Source: Qipengyuania gaetbuli
GTDB lineage: Bacteria > Pseudomonadota > Alphaproteobacteria > Sphingomonadales > Sphingomonadaceae
DNA length: 64,000 nucleotides
Direction of reading: 5' to 3'
Assembly (NCBI RefSeq): GCF_020524765.1
Contig: NZ_JAIVLR010000002.1
Location: 708,501-772,500, forward strand
Part shown: positions 8,546 to 18,177 of the stretch, one piece after another
Layout: each line of letters opens with the position of its first letter
Numbering within the stretch: the first letter of the stretch is position 1
Notes under the pieces: model-generated
What the model saw: the letters and a program-made list of their open reading frames with translations, nothing else
The model's database searches: none
Told to the model about the DNA's origin: nothing
Made by a program: the position numbers and the translations under genes

Positions 8546-10051
8546 ATGTTCGACAATCTGTCCGACCGGCTCGGCAATGTCTTCGACAAGCTCAAGGGCC
8601 GCGGCTCGCTGTCGGAGAACGACGTTCGCGAAGCCATGCGCGAAGTGCGCATCGCGCTGCTCGAAGCCGACGTCGCCCTGCCGGTGGTGCGCCGCTTCAT
8701 CGACGCGGTCACCGAAAAGGCCATCGGCTCGGAAGTCCTGAAGTCGGTCACGCCCGGCCAGCAGGTCGTCAAGATCGTCAATGACGAGCTGGTCGAAATG
8801 CTCGGCGGCGACGGCGACGATGCCGAATCGCGCGAACTGAACTTCTCGGCCAAGCCGCCGGTCGTCATCATGATGGTCGGCCTGCAGGGTTCGGGTAAGA
8901 CGACCACGACCGCCAAGCTCGGCAAGCTGCTCAAGGAAAAGCACGGCAAGAAGGCCATGATGGCCTCGCTCGACGTGAACCGTCCGGCCGCGCAGGAACA
9001 GCTCAAGGTGCTGGGCGAGCAGGTCAGTGTCGCCACGCTGCCGATCATTGCCGGCCAGCAGCCGGTTGACATCGCCCGCCGCGCCATGGAAAGCGCCAAG
9101 CTGCAGGCCGCCGACGTGCTGCTGCTCGATACCGCAGGTCGTCTCCACGTCGACGAGGCGCTGATGGCCGAGATGAAGGCGATCGCCTCCGTCTCCGCGC
9201 CCACCGAAGTGCTGCTGGTGGTCGACAGCCTGACCGGCCAGGACGCGGTCAACGTCGCGCAGAGCTTTACCGGCGAAGTGCCGCTGACCGGCGTGGTGCT
9301 GACCCGCATGGACGGCGATGCGCGCGGCGGTGCGGCGCTCTCGATGCGCTATGTCACGGGCAAGCCGATCAAATTTGCCGGTACCGGTGAAAAACTCGAC
9401 GCGATCGAGGCCTTCGATCCCAAGCGCGTTGCCGGCCGCATCCTCGGCATGGGCGACGTGGTCAGCCTGGTCGAAAAGGCCGCGGCGACGATCAAGGAGG
9501 AAGAGGCCGAAGCCCTCGCCAGGAAGATGGCGAAGGGGCAGTTCGACCTCGACGATTTGCGCATGCAGCTCAAGCAGATGCAGAGCATGGGCGGCCTCGG
9601 CGCGCTTGCAGGCATGATGCCGGGCATGAAGAAGGCCAAGGCGGCGATGCAGCAGTCGGGCATGGACGATCGCGTGCTGCTGCGCATGGACGCGATCATC
9701 GGCTCGATGACGCCGAAGGAACGCAAGCGTCCCGAACTGATGAACGCCAAGCGCAAGAAGCGCGTGGCGGCAGGCTCGGGCACCGACGTGCAGACCGTCA
9801 ACAAGGTGCTCAAGATGCACCAGGAGATGGGCCGCGCGATGAAGCAGATCAAGAAGATGGGCGGCCTCAAGGGTCTCGGCGCGCTGTTCGGCAAGGGTGG
9901 CCTCGGTGCCGCGATGCCGGGTCTCGGCGGTCCGGGTGGTCCGGGCCCGATGGGCGGCCTGCCGGGCCTTGGTTCCGGCGGCGGCAAGGGTCCTTCGGTG
10001 GACCCGGACACGCTGCCCGCCGACCTGCGTGATTTATTGAACAAGAAATAA
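8546..10051 (+). CDS. ffh: Signal recognition particle protein Ffh (SRP54)
   Basis: 501-residue GTPase that binds signal sequences of nascent membrane proteins with SRP RNA and delivers ribosomes to FtsY. The N domain (1-90) is followed by the G domain with P-loop GLQGSGKTTTTAKLG near residue 112, DVNRPAAQEQL, DTAGR and TRMDGDARGG. The methionine-rich M domain begins near residue 330 (GGLGALAGMMPGMKKAK). The C-terminus is an unusually Gly/Pro/Met-rich tail. It is 38 bp before rpsP and likely in one operon with rpsP-rimM. Confidence 0.97.
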   Translation: MFDNLSDRLGNVFDKLKGRGSLSENDVREAMREVRIALLEADVALPVVRRFIDAVTEKAIGSEVLKSVTPGQQVVKIVNDELVEMLGGDGDDAESRELNFSAKPPVVIMMVGLQGSGKTTTTAKLGKLLKEKHGKKAMMASLDVNRPAAQEQLKVLGEQVSVATLPIIAGQQPVDIARRAMESAKLQAADVLLLDTAGRLHVDEALMAEMKAIASVSAPTEVLLVVDSLTGQDAVNVAQSFTGEVPLTGVVLTRMDGDARGGAALSMRYVTGKPIKFAGTGEKLDAIEAFDPKRVAGRILGMGDVVSLVEKAAATIKEEEAEALARKMAKGQFDLDDLRMQLKQMQSMGGLGALAGMMPGMKKAKAAMQQSGMDDRVLLRMDAIIGSMTPKERKRPELMNAKRKKRVAAGSGTDVQTVNKVLKMHQEMGRAMKQIKKMGGLKGLGALFGKGGLGAAMPGLGGPGGPGPMGGLPGLGSGGGKGPSVDPDTLPADLRDLLNKK

Positions 10052-10089
10052 TCTGATTACCGATATTTACATTCGAAAGGTGAAGTAAA

Positions 10090-10581
10090 ATGGCAGTTGC
10101 AATTCGTCTGTCGCGCGGTGGCGCGAAGAAGCGTCCTTACTACCGTATCGTCGTGTCGGACACGCGCAGCCCGCGTGACGGCAAGTACCTGGAGCAGATC
10201 GGCACCTACAACCCGATGCTGCCGAAGGATTCGGGCGAGCGCGTGAAGCTCGACGAAGACCGTGCACGTCACTGGCTCTCGGTTGGCGCGCAGCCGACCG
10301 ACCGCGTCCACCGCTTCCTCGATGCCGCCGGCATCCTCGAGCGTGCGCCGAAGAACAACCCCAAGAAGGGTGAGCCGGGCGAAGCCGCCAAGGAACGCGC
10401 CGAAGAAAAGGCCGCCAAGATCGCTGAAGCCGAAGAAGCCGCCAAGGCTGCCGAGGAAGAAGCCGCTGCAGCTGCAGCCGCTCCGGCCGAAGAAGAAGCA
10501 CCCGCCGAAGAAGCCGCTGCTGAAGAAGCTGCTGCTGAAGAAGCTCCGGCTGATGAAGCGGCCGAAGAAAAGGCCGAGTAA
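10090..10581 (+). CDS. rpsP: 30S ribosomal protein S16 with long acidic tail
   Basis: 163 residues. The first ~80 are the conserved S16 core ([19 protein letters not shown] at the N-terminus), which stabilises the 16S rRNA 5' domain. The remaining ~80 residues are a low-complexity Ala/Glu/Lys extension, roughly doubling the E. coli length (82); such tails are common in alphaproteobacterial S16. The start has GAAAGGTGAAG just upstream. Followed 9 bp later by rimM. Confidence 0.97.
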   Translation: MAVAIRLSRGGAKKRPYYRIVVSDTRSPRDGKYLEQIGTYNPMLPKDSGERVKLDEDRARHWLSVGAQPTDRVHRFLDAAGILERAPKNNPKKGEPGEAAKERAEEKAAKIAEAEEAAKAAEEEAAAAAAAPAEEEAPAEEAAAEEAAAEEAPADEAAEEKAE

Positions 10582-10590
10582 GCCCTTTCG

Positions 10591-11076
10591 ATGCAGGACA
10601 AGCCCGTCACGCTGGCAGCCGTCACCGGTGCGCATGGCGTGGCGGGCGAAGTCCGTCTGAAGCTGTTTGGCGAAGGGTTCGAAGCCCTCAAGCCGCACAA
10701 GAGCTTCAACGGGGGAGCCCTGACGCTCTCCAAGGTCCGCAGCGACAACAAGGGCGGCGCCATCGCGCGCTTCGCCGAAGTCCCGGACCGCACGGCCGCC
10801 GAGAAACTGCGCGGCACCGTCCTGACCGTCCCGCGATCCGCTTTGCCGGCACTGGACGAAGGCGAATTCTATTATTCCGACCTCTTGGGCCTTCCCGTCG
10901 TCACCGACACGGGCGAGGACATCGGCCGCGTCTGTGCGGTCGAGAACTTCGGCGCGACCGAGATCGTCGAGATCGAGAAGCACGACGGCAAGAAATTCAT
11001 GGTCCCGCTGACGCAGCAGGCCGTGCCGGCTTGGGATGCCGAGAAGCTGACCGTCAACGCGGATTTCGTCGATTAG
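10591..11076 (+). CDS. rimM: Ribosome maturation factor RimM
   Basis: 161-residue assembly factor for the head of the 30S subunit, acting around S19 and 16S rRNA. The N-terminal beta-barrel begins [19 protein letters not shown]. The C-terminal PRC barrel contains [20 protein letters not shown] and ends before the stop with [10 protein letters not shown]. It follows rpsP closely, as in most bacteria, but trmD does not follow directly. The 3' end overlaps the convergent flavoprotein gene by 4 bp. Confidence 0.95.
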   Translation: MQDKPVTLAAVTGAHGVAGEVRLKLFGEGFEALKPHKSFNGGALTLSKVRSDNKGGAIARFAEVPDRTAAEKLRGTVLTVPRSALPALDEGEFYYSDLLGLPVVTDTGEDIGRVCAVENFGATEIVEIEKHDGKKFMVPLTQQAVPAWDAEKLTVNADFVD

Positions 11077-11993
11077 CGCCTGAGCGCACGTTTCTGAGCC
11101 AAAGCATTGCGGATGGCCGTGGAGGCGACGCCTGCCTGTCCCATCGCATGGCCGATCTGGTCGAGGCCCACCACCACGTCGCCTGCCGCGTAAAGGCCCG
11201 GCACGCTGGTTTCGAGATGGTCCGTCACACCGATGCTGCCGTCCTCGCTGACACTTGCCCCGCATGACTTTGCAAGGCCCGACCTGATGACCGACCCCAG
11301 CGCGGGATAGACGCTGTCGAAGGCCATCCGCCCTTCGGCAGTATCGAAAGCCAGTTGCCCGTTCTCGATCGCGAAATTGCCGCAAGGTCCAGCGACGCGG
11401 GCGATCCCCGCCTTGTCGAGGGCGTTCGAGCACTGGTCGGACAAATCGTGGTCGCCGCCGGGCGAAACCAGCGTGAGGTCGGCGGTGAAGGTGCGCACGA
11501 ATTGCGCCTCGGCCGTGCCGTGGTCCGACGTGCCGATCACGGCGACCCTCTTGTCGGTCACCTCGTAGCCGTCGCAAACCGGGCAATAGCGCAGCAGGCC
11601 GCGCGACAGGGCCTCGTCATGCAGCTGGTCGTCCATACCTTCGGGACGGTTGTTGACCACGCCTGTCGCCAGCAGGACGGTGCGGGCGCGATAGATCTCC
11701 TCGCCGCAGGTCACGGTGAAGCAATCGTCAGGTTTGGAGAGGTCGGTCACGCGCTTGGGCTCGCGCAGGGCGCCGTATTTCGCCGCCTGTTCGCGCATCC
11801 GTTCCAGCAGTTCCTCGCCGTTGATGCCGTCGGGAAAGCCTGCGTGGTTGTGACTGCGCGGGATCCAGCTGGCACGGCTGGTGCCGCAATCGAACAGGCG
11901 GATGCCGAGGTGGTAACGCGCGAGATAGATCGCGGCGGTCAGCCCTGCAGGCCCTGCGCCCACGATGATGCAGTCGTCGATATGCTCGCTCAT
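11073..11993 (-). CDS. NAD(P)/FAD-dependent oxidoreductase (thioredoxin-reductase-like)
   Basis: 306 residues with an N-terminal FAD dinucleotide fold ([19 protein letters not shown], about residues 9-27), a redox-active CxxC in [11 protein letters not shown], and the C-terminal FAD signature [19 protein letters not shown]. This is the layout of the low-molecular-weight thioredoxin reductase family. Sequence around the CxxC (CPVCDGYE rather than CATCDG) suggests one of the TrxR-like flavoproteins of uncertain partner rather than TrxB itself. It lies antisense inside the usual rimM-trmD neighbourhood. Confidence 0.8.
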   Translation of the reverse strand: MSEHIDDCIIVGAGPAGLTAAIYLARYHLGIRLFDCGTSRASWIPRSHNHAGFPDGINGEELLERMREQAAKYGALREPKRVTDLSKPDDCFTVTCGEEIYRARTVLLATGVVNNRPEGMDDQLHDEALSRGLLRYCPVCDGYEVTDKRVAVIGTSDHGTAEAQFVRTFTADLTLVSPGGDHDLSDQCSNALDKAGIARVAGPCGNFAIENGQLAFDTAEGRMAFDSVYPALGSVIRSGLAKSCGASVSEDGSIGVTDHLETSVPGLYAAGDVVVGLDQIGHAMGQAGVASTAIRNALAQKRALRR

Positions 11994-12049
11994 GCCTGCG
12001 TGAACGCGCGGGATGGCAAAACGGTGCCGCCCGCGCTAACCGGACCGCC

Positions 12050-13003
12050 ATGACCACACTCCAAGTCGCAATCGTGCAGGCAGCGCCTGTGCCGCTCGCC
12101 ATCGGCGACGGGATCGACAAGGCCCTACGCCTTGCGCGCGAAGCGATCGAGGGAGGGGCGAAGCTGGTCGCGTTCGGCGAGACTTTCCTCGGCGGTTATC
12201 CGCTGTGGCTCGACGAGGCGCCGGGCGCCGCGCTGTGGGACCATCCCGGCACGCGCGCGCTGCACCGCATCCTGCTGGAGCAGGCGGTGGTCGCGAATGA
12301 CGAGCGGCTGCTGCCCCTGCAGGAACTTGCCGACGAAAGCGGCGCAGTGATCAGCATCGGCGCGCATGAGCGGATGCGGCAGAGCCTTTACAACAACCAG
12401 ATGACCTTCCGGCCCGGCCTGCCGGTGCTCGACCACCGCAAGCTCGTTCCCACCCATGGCGAACGGCTGGTATGGATGCGCGGCGACGGCTCGACGCTGG
12501 GCGTCCATCAGGCGGAGTGGGGCAGCGTCGGCTCGCTCATCTGCTGGGAGCACTGGATGCCGCTCGCCCGCGCAGCGATGCACAATCTCGGTGAAAGCGT
12601 GCACGTGGCCGCCTGGCCGACCGTGCGCGAGCAATACGCCATTGCCAGCCGCCATTACGCGATGGAGGGCCGCTGCTTCGTGCTGGCGGCAGGGCTGGTA
12701 CAGGCGAAGGACGATCTCTTCAACGGGCTGGAGCGGGCCGGTGGTAACGACGAGGCACGCGAACTGATTGGGGCAATCAAAGCGGACACGCTCAACCGCG
12801 GCGGCTCGCTGATCGCCGCGCCCGATGCGCGGATCATCGCGCAGGCAGGCGAAGTCGAGGAAACGCTGTTCGCAGAGCTCGATCTGGACGAGATCGGCCA
12901 CGGGCTAGCCAGCCTCGATACCGATGGCCACTATTCGCGGCCGGACGTTTTCGAACTGACTGTCGACAGGAAACCCAAAGGAGGGGTCACGTGGGCGAAC
13001 TGA
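12050..13003 (+). CDS. Nitrilase family carbon-nitrogen hydrolase
   Basis: 317-residue cytosolic hydrolase. The Glu-Lys-Cys triad is visible: Glu in FGETFLGGYPLW, Lys in HRKLVPTHGERLVW, and Cys in LICWEHWMPLAR. The last two resemble true (branch 1) nitrilases, which convert nitriles to carboxylic acids plus ammonia, more than the amidase branches. The natural substrate is unknown. It begins 57 bp from the divergent flavoprotein gene and its 3' end overlaps the next gene by 13 bp. Confidence 0.85.
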   Translation: MTTLQVAIVQAAPVPLAIGDGIDKALRLAREAIEGGAKLVAFGETFLGGYPLWLDEAPGAALWDHPGTRALHRILLEQAVVANDERLLPLQELADESGAVISIGAHERMRQSLYNNQMTFRPGLPVLDHRKLVPTHGERLVWMRGDGSTLGVHQAEWGSVGSLICWEHWMPLARAAMHNLGESVHVAAWPTVREQYAIASRHYAMEGRCFVLAAGLVQAKDDLFNGLERAGGNDEARELIGAIKADTLNRGGSLIAAPDARIIAQAGEVEETLFAELDLDEIGHGLASLDTDGHYSRPDVFELTVDRKPKGGVTWAN

Positions 13004-13335
13004 GTTGGGGAATTGTCATTCTGGCCGGCTTGGCCCTTGTCGGACTGGCAGTCGTGCTGGGCGTGTACTGCGGCGTGGCCCTGCTGGTGTCGGCGGGGGT
13101 CAGGAGTATCCGTCCCCAGTCCAGTGCCCGATGGTCCTCCCTCTTGGGCTCATCACTCCTGCCCGTTCTCAGCGTGATCCTCTTCCTCGCAGCCTTTTCG
13201 ACAGCGCTGGAACCCGATTTTCGCGGGCCCGAGGTCCTCGGCATCGCCATCGTGGGCATGGTAGCCATGTTTTCGGTGATCGTGGGCTGGCCGGTGAGCT
13301 ATTTCGTGGCGCACCGGGTCATGGCCCGTCGTTGA
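12991..13335 (+). CDS. Small membrane protein of unknown function
   Basis: 114 residues with three predicted membrane helices (about 6-32, 50-68, 80-105). The GTG start at 12991 is supported by the strong ribosome-binding site AAAGGAGGGG just upstream, inside the end of the nitrilase gene, so translation is probably coupled. I do not recognise the family. It precedes trmD by 13 bp. Confidence 0.7.
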   Translation: MGELSWGIVILAGLALVGLAVVLGVYCGVALLVSAGVRSIRPQSSARWSSLLGSSLLPVLSVILFLAAFSTALEPDFRGPEVLGIAIVGMVAMFSVIVGWPVSYFVAHRVMARR

Positions 13336-13348
13336 TCGTTTTGCCCCG

Positions 13349-14074
13349 ATGACCTTCGCCGCAACAATCCTCACTCTCTATCCCGAGATGTTTCCCGGCC
13401 CGCTGGGCATCAGCCTTGCCGGCCGCGCGCTCGAGCGGGGCGACTGGTCGTGTCAGACGGTCCAGATCCGCGATTTTGCCACGGACAAGCATCGCACGGT
13501 CGACGATACGCCTGCTGGCGGCGGGGCGGGCATGGTGCTCAAGCCCGATGTGATCGGCGCGGCGATCGCCAGCGTCGCGGACGAACGCCCGATCCTCGCC
13601 ATGACGCCGCGCGGCAAGCCGATCACGCAGGAGCGTATCCGCGAGATCGCCGAAGGGCCGGGCGTCGCCATCCTGTGCGGCCGGTTCGAAGGCTTCGACG
13701 AGCGCATTTTCGAGGCCTATCCGCAGATCGAGCAGGTCAGCCTTGCCGATATCGTCCTGTCGGGCGGAGAGCCCGCCGCACTGGCGATTCTCGACGCTTG
13801 CATTCGCCTGCTTCCCGGAGTAATGGGCGCGCCCACAAGCGGGCACGAGGAGTCGTTCGAGGACGGTCTCCTGGAATACCCGCAATATACCCGACCTCAG
13901 GAATGGGAAGGGCGCACGATCCCTGAAGTGCTGCGATCGGGGGATCATGCGAAAATCGCTGCTTGGCGCAAGGCAAGGAGCGAAGAAGACACACGGTTAC
14001 GCAGGCCGGACCTTTGGGATCGCTACAGTGGCGATCGGGACCAGCCTGCCTCTGGCGCGCGGCGAAAAGACTAG
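13349..14074 (+). CDS. trmD: tRNA (guanine-N1)-methyltransferase
   Basis: 241-residue SPOUT enzyme that makes m1G37 in tRNAs reading CNN and some other codons, preventing +1 frameshifts. Conserved segments are [12 protein letters not shown], the AdoMet trefoil-knot region [24 protein letters not shown] and YTRPQEWEG. Length is typical (about 240-250). It is 11 bp from rplS, keeping the conserved trmD-rplS pairing, but separated from rimM by about 2.3 kb. Confidence 0.96.
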   Translation: MTFAATILTLYPEMFPGPLGISLAGRALERGDWSCQTVQIRDFATDKHRTVDDTPAGGGAGMVLKPDVIGAAIASVADERPILAMTPRGKPITQERIREIAEGPGVAILCGRFEGFDERIFEAYPQIEQVSLADIVLSGGEPAALAILDACIRLLPGVMGAPTSGHEESFEDGLLEYPQYTRPQEWEGRTIPEVLRSGDHAKIAAWRKARSEEDTRLRRPDLWDRYSGDRDQPASGARRKD

Positions 14075-14084
14075 GACTTAGGTC

Positions 14085-14453
14085 ATGAACCTGATTCAGC
14101 AGCTCGAAGCGGAAGCTATCGAGAACCTCGGGAAGGACATCCCCGAATTCCGTGCCGGTGACACCGTCCGCGTTGGCGTGAAGGTCGTCGAAGGCCAGCG
14201 CGAGCGTGTCCAGAACTTCGAAGGCGTTGTCATTGCCCGCTCGAACCGCGGCATGGGCAGCAACTTCACCGTCCGCAAGCTTTCGTTCGGCGAAGGCGTG
14301 GAACGCGTGTTCCCGCTCTACAGCCCGATCGTCGACAGCATCACCGTGGTCCGCCGCGGCGTCGTGCGTCGTGCAAAGCTGTATTACCTGCGCGGCCGTA
14401 CCGGCAAGCGCGCTCGTATCGCGGAACGCAAGGTCAACGCCCCCAAGGCGTAA
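14085..14453 (+). CDS. rplS: 50S ribosomal protein L19
   Basis: 122 residues, at the 30S-50S interface. Recognisable core: [35 protein letters not shown] and RSN/FTVRK followed by [26 protein letters not shown]. Followed 23 bp later by a terminator hairpin, so it is the last gene of the trmD unit. Confidence 0.97.
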   Translation: MNLIQQLEAEAIENLGKDIPEFRAGDTVRVGVKVVEGQRERVQNFEGVVIARSNRGMGSNFTVRKLSFGEGVERVFPLYSPIVDSITVVRRGVVRRAKLYYLRGRTGKRARIAERKVNAPKA

Positions 14454-14476
14454 ACCTCGCAAGCAATGCGAATTCG

Positions 14477-14514
14477 AAGGGCGGTCCTGCGGGGCCGCCC
14501 TTTTCGTTTGGGCT
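14477..14514 (+). terminator. Rho-independent terminator after rplS
   Basis: Stem AAGGGCGG/CCGCCCTT with a 10-base loop, followed by TTCGTTT. Positioned 23 bases after the rplS stop. Confidence 0.8.
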
Positions 14515-14561
14515 GCCCTTGCGGAACGTCAGGAAGATACTCGTTCCAAAGGCGAAAAAAT

Positions 14562-14591
14562 AAGGGCGGTGCTCCTGAAAGCACCGCCCTT
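14562..14591. repeat. 12-bp perfect inverted repeat (hairpin)
   Basis: AAGGGCGGTGCT and AGCACCGCCCTT separated by 6 bases. No U-tract follows on the plus strand (TGTCACG). On the minus strand the stem is followed by ATTTTTTCG, so it could act as a terminator for transcripts coming from the right, or as a second structure behind the rplS terminator. Confidence 0.6.
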
Positions 14592-14819
14592 GTCACGTGG
14601 GGATCATGATGAGCCTTGCGGCCCGGTCTGATGCCTCCGGGAGCCAGTGAGCCGGAAAGAGGCTCCCGATGACAGGGACCCTTGTGGCGGCAAGGCGTTA
14701 AGGGGATTTAAGGAAGCGCGCTTAAGGCCAAATTAGGCATGAAATTGCCTGTCGGCGCGAATCCTTGCCTTTCGCCGCGCGGCTTGCGAGAGCGGGCCGT
14801 CGCAGAATGGGAGAGACAC

Positions 14820-17066
14820 TTGCGCAAACTGACCTTCGCCGCTGTCCTGGCGCTCGGCACCTGCCTTGCAGCGCCCGCACTGGCCCAGAACAACAGCAAC
14901 ACCGGGGAAACCGCGCCCATGGATCTCACCTTCGAACGCGTCTTCGCCTCGCCCTCGCTCGACGGACCCGCACCGCGCCAGGCCAAGCTGTCGCCCGACG
15001 GCCGCTATCTCACCCTGCTGAAGAACCGCGAGGACGACCGCGAGCGCTACGATTTGTGGGCCTACGACCGCGAAAAGGGCGACTGGTCCATGCTGGTCGA
15101 CAGCGAGAAGCTGGGCACGGGCCGCGAACTGTCCGAAGACGAGAAGATGCAGCGCGAACGCGCCCGCGTCGGCAGCCTCAAGGGCATCATTAGCTACCAG
15201 TGGACCAAGGAAGGCGACGCCGTCCTCGTGCCGCTCGACGGCGATCTCTACCTCGCGCGCATCGGCGGCGAGGTCATCCGGCTCACCGATACGGAGGAAA
15301 GCGAACTCAATCCCTCGCTCAGCAGCACAGGTGCCTATGTCAGCTTCGTGCGCGACCGGCAGCTGTGGGTCGGTGACGTCGGGGCAGAGGCAAGCCCGGT
15401 AACCCCGAAGGAAGGCGATGCAATCCGCTGGGGCGAGGCGGAATTCGTCGCGCAGGAGGAAATGGCGCGCCTCACCGGTTATTGGTGGAGCCCCGACGAC
15501 CGGCGCATCGCCGTCGAACGCTTCGACGAGAGCATGGTCGGCATCGTCACGCGCGCCGCGATCGGCGCGACCGGCACCAAGGTCTTCGACCAGCGCTATC
15601 CTGTCGCGGGCAGTCCCAACGCGGTGGTCGAGCTGTTCGTGATGGACCCCGACGGCCAGAACCGCGTGAAGGTGGATCTCGGCGAGAATGCCGACATCTA
15701 CCTTGCCCGCGTCGACTGGGCGCCGGACGGTTCGGCGCTCTACGTCCAGCGCCAGAACCGCGAGCAGACCGTGCTCGATGTGCTCAAGGTCGATCCCGCC
15801 ACCGGCAAGACCGAGGTGCTCTTCACCGAAACCGCGGCGATGGAGGATTACTGGATCAACCTGTCCGACGACTACAAATGGCTCGACGACGGCAGCCTCA
15901 TCTGGTGGTCGGAACGCGACGGCTTCGGGCACCTTTACCGCTATGCCGATGGCAACTGGACCCAGCTGACCAAGGGCGAATGGGTCGTCACCAAGCTGCT
16001 CGGCGTCGACCAGGAACAGGGTCGGGTCTATTTCCAGGCGACCAGAGACGATGTGCTGGCCCAGCAGATCTACGCCTTCAACCTTGCCAATCCGGGCGAG
16101 GTCGAGCGGCTGACCGACCTGTTCTACACCAATGCCGGCACGATGGACGGCAAGGCGCAGACCCTGCTGGTGACCCGTTCGAACGACGACATCCCGCCGC
16201 AGAGCTACATCGCCGACGGGCAGGGCAACCAGCTTGCCTGGATCGAGCGCAACGAGCTTACCGCAGACCACCCTTACGCGCCCTATCTCGCCAGCCACCA
16301 GCCCACGCAATACGGCGTGCTCCCGGCAGAGGACGGGACGCTGCTCTACTGGGAAATGGTCACGCCCCCGCTGGAGCCGGGCAAGAAATACCCGGTCTAT
16401 TTCTACCACTACGGCGGACCCGGTCCGCAAACCGTCAACAAGGGCTGGAACGGCGCCTTGCGGCAGGCGATCGTCGACAAGGGCTACATCTGGTTCGCGC
16501 TCGACAACCGGGGAAGTGCAAACCGCGGGGTGAAGTTCGAACAGCCGATCTACCGCGCGATGGGCGGGGTCGAGGTGCGCGACCAGAAGGCGGGCGCCGA
16601 ATTCCTCACCCAGTTCGATTTCGTCGACGCGGGCAAGATTGCCATCGATGGCTGGTCCTATGGCGGTTACATGACCTTGAAGCAACTCCAGGCCGATCCG
16701 GGCCTCTATGCCGCGGGCATTTCCGGCGCGCCGGTGACCAAGTGGGAGCTTTACGACACCCATTACACCGAACGCTACATGGGCACGCCGCAGGCCGACG
16801 CGCAGGCTTATGAGAAGGCATCGGCCATTCCCGATGCGGCGAAGATAACCGATCCGCTGCTGATCATCCACGGCATGGCCGACGACAACGTCGTGTTCGA
16901 AAACGCGACCGAGATCATCTCGAAGATGCAGGAAGCCAACGTGCCGTTCGAAATGATGCTCTACCCCGGCTACACCCACCGCGTGTCGGGCGAGCAAATC
17001 AGCCCGCACCGTTACAACACCGTGTTCCGCTTCCTTGAAGCGCACGGGGTTACGCCTCCGGAGTGA
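14820..17066 (+). CDS. S9 family dipeptidyl peptidase IV-like serine peptidase
   Basis: 748-residue exported peptidase that should remove N-terminal X-Pro or X-Ala dipeptides. The TTG start at 14820 (GGGAGAGA upstream) gives a proper signal peptide (LRKLTFAAVLALGTCLAAPALAQ); a longer frame from 14739 would hide it. Residues ~40-480 form the DPP IV beta-propeller, with the double-Glu motif in GEAEFVAQEEMARLTGYWWS that binds the substrate N-terminus. The alpha/beta hydrolase domain holds the nucleophile Ser near 612 in GWSYGGYM, Asp in HGMADDNVVFENA, and His in YPGYTHRV. Complete and intact. Probably periplasmic. Confidence 0.93.
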   Translation: MRKLTFAAVLALGTCLAAPALAQNNSNTGETAPMDLTFERVFASPSLDGPAPRQAKLSPDGRYLTLLKNREDDRERYDLWAYDREKGDWSMLVDSEKLGTGRELSEDEKMQRERARVGSLKGIISYQWTKEGDAVLVPLDGDLYLARIGGEVIRLTDTEESELNPSLSSTGAYVSFVRDRQLWVGDVGAEASPVTPKEGDAIRWGEAEFVAQEEMARLTGYWWSPDDRRIAVERFDESMVGIVTRAAIGATGTKVFDQRYPVAGSPNAVVELFVMDPDGQNRVKVDLGENADIYLARVDWAPDGSALYVQRQNREQTVLDVLKVDPATGKTEVLFTETAAMEDYWINLSDDYKWLDDGSLIWWSERDGFGHLYRYADGNWTQLTKGEWVVTKLLGVDQEQGRVYFQATRDDVLAQQIYAFNLANPGEVERLTDLFYTNAGTMDGKAQTLLVTRSNDDIPPQSYIADGQGNQLAWIERNELTADHPYAPYLASHQPTQYGVLPAEDGTLLYWEMVTPPLEPGKKYPVYFYHYGGPGPQTVNKGWNGALRQAIVDKGYIWFALDNRGSANRGVKFEQPIYRAMGGVEVRDQKAGAEFLTQFDFVDAGKIAIDGWSYGGYMTLKQLQADPGLYAAGISGAPVTKWELYDTHYTERYMGTPQADAQAYEKASAIPDAAKITDPLLIIHGMADDNVVFENATEIISKMQEANVPFEMMLYPGYTHRVSGEQISPHRYNTVFRFLEAHGVTPPE

Positions 17067-17151
17067 CGCTTTAGTGCCCGCAATCGAATGTGCGCTTGCG
17101 GGCGCGAAACCAATCGCTATCTCGGCGGCGCATAGATTTTGGAGAAGTGCA

Positions 17152-18177
17152 TTGGGTTATCGTGTTGCCGTGGTCGGCGCGACCGGGAATGTCGGTCGCG
17201 AAATGATGCAGGTCCTCGCCGAGCGCGAGTTCCCCTGCGACGAAGTGGCGGCCGTCGCCTCCAGCCGTTCCGTCGGCACCGAGGTCGAGTTCGGCGACAC
17301 GGGCAAGATGCTCAAGTGCAAGAATATCGAGCATTTCGACTGGGCCGGCTGGGACATCGCCCTGTTCGCCGCCGGCAGCGGTCCGGCCAAGGAATATGCG
17401 CCCAAAGCGGCGGCAGCAGGCTGCGTGGTGATCGACAACAGCTCGCTCTACCGCATGGACCCGGACGTTCCGCTGATCGTGCCCGAGGTGAACCCGGACG
17501 CGATCCACGACTATGCCAAGAAGAACATCATCGCGAACCCCAACTGCTCGACCGCGCAGCTGGTCGTCGCGCTGAAGCCGCTGCACGATGCAGCGACGAT
17601 CAAGCGCGTGGTCGTTTCGACCTACCAGTCGGTTTCCGGCGCGGGCAAGGCAGGCATGGACGAGCTGTTCGAGCAGAGCCGCAACATCTTCGTCGGCGAT
17701 CCGACCGAACCGGTGAAGTTCACCAAGCAGATCGCCTTCAACGTGATCCCGCACATCGACGTCTTCCTCGACGATGGTTCGACCAAGGAAGAATGGAAGA
17801 TGGTGGTCGAGACCAAGAAGATCCTCGACCCGAAGATCAAGCTGACCGCCACCTGCGTGCGCGTGCCGGTCTTCGTGGGCCATTCCGAAGCGGTGAACAT
17901 CGAATTCGAGAACGAGATTTCCGCCGAACAGGCGCAGGACATCCTGCGCGAGGCGCCCGGCATCATGCTGGTCGATAAGCGCGAGGACGGCGGCTACACG
18001 ACCCCGATCGAGGCAGCCGGCGACAGCGCGACCTACATCAGCCGCGTTCGCGAGGATGCGACGGTCGAGAACGGCCTCACCCTGTGGTGCGTGTCGGACA
18101 ATTTGCGCAAGGGCGCAGCGCTGAACGCGGTGCAGATCGCGGAACTCCTCGGCCGCGAATGCCTTAAGAAGGGATGA
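17152..18177 (+). CDS. asd: Aspartate-semialdehyde dehydrogenase
   Basis: 341-residue NADP-dependent enzyme producing L-aspartate 4-semialdehyde, the branch point to lysine/diaminopimelate, threonine and methionine. TTG at 17152 was chosen: GGAG lies 8 bases upstream and the product begins LGYRVAVVGATGNVGREM, with the Rossmann motif in place. The catalytic Cys is about residue 132 in NPNCSTAQL, and the second conserved region is STYQSVSGAGKAGMDEL. Length fits the family (about 340). The stop overlaps the next gene's ATG by 4 bp. Confidence 0.95.
   Translation: MGYRVAVVGATGNVGREMMQVLAEREFPCDEVAAVASSRSVGTEVEFGDTGKMLKCKNIEHFDWAGWDIALFAAGSGPAKEYAPKAAAAGCVVIDNSSLYRMDPDVPLIVPEVNPDAIHDYAKKNIIANPNCSTAQLVVALKPLHDAATIKRVVVSTYQSVSGAGKAGMDELFEQSRNIFVGDPTEPVKFTKQIAFNVIPHIDVFLDDGSTKEEWKMVVETKKILDPKIKLTATCVRVPVFVGHSEAVNIEFENEISAEQAQDILREAPGIMLVDKREDGGYTTPIEAAGDSATYISRVREDATVENGLTLWCVSDNLRKGAALNAVQIAELLGRECLKKG

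Larger units (their letters stand above)
14454..14819 (+). other. 366-bp intergenic stretch between rplS and the DPP IV gene
   Basis: No gene. It holds the rplS terminator (14477-14514), a second 12-bp perfect inverted repeat (14562-14591), and a third 7-bp hairpin GGGAGCC/GGCTCCC (14639-14645 and 14661-14667). The promoter of the peptidase gene presumably lies in the last ~100 bases, but no clear -35/-10 pair was identified. Confidence 0.5.

Noticed and set aside
14733-17045. A 770-codon minus-strand open frame opposite the DPP IV gene
   Set aside because: It is fully antisense to a gene with an intact catalytic triad, and its product is low-complexity with no recognisable domain. Long antisense frames are expected in GC-rich DNA.
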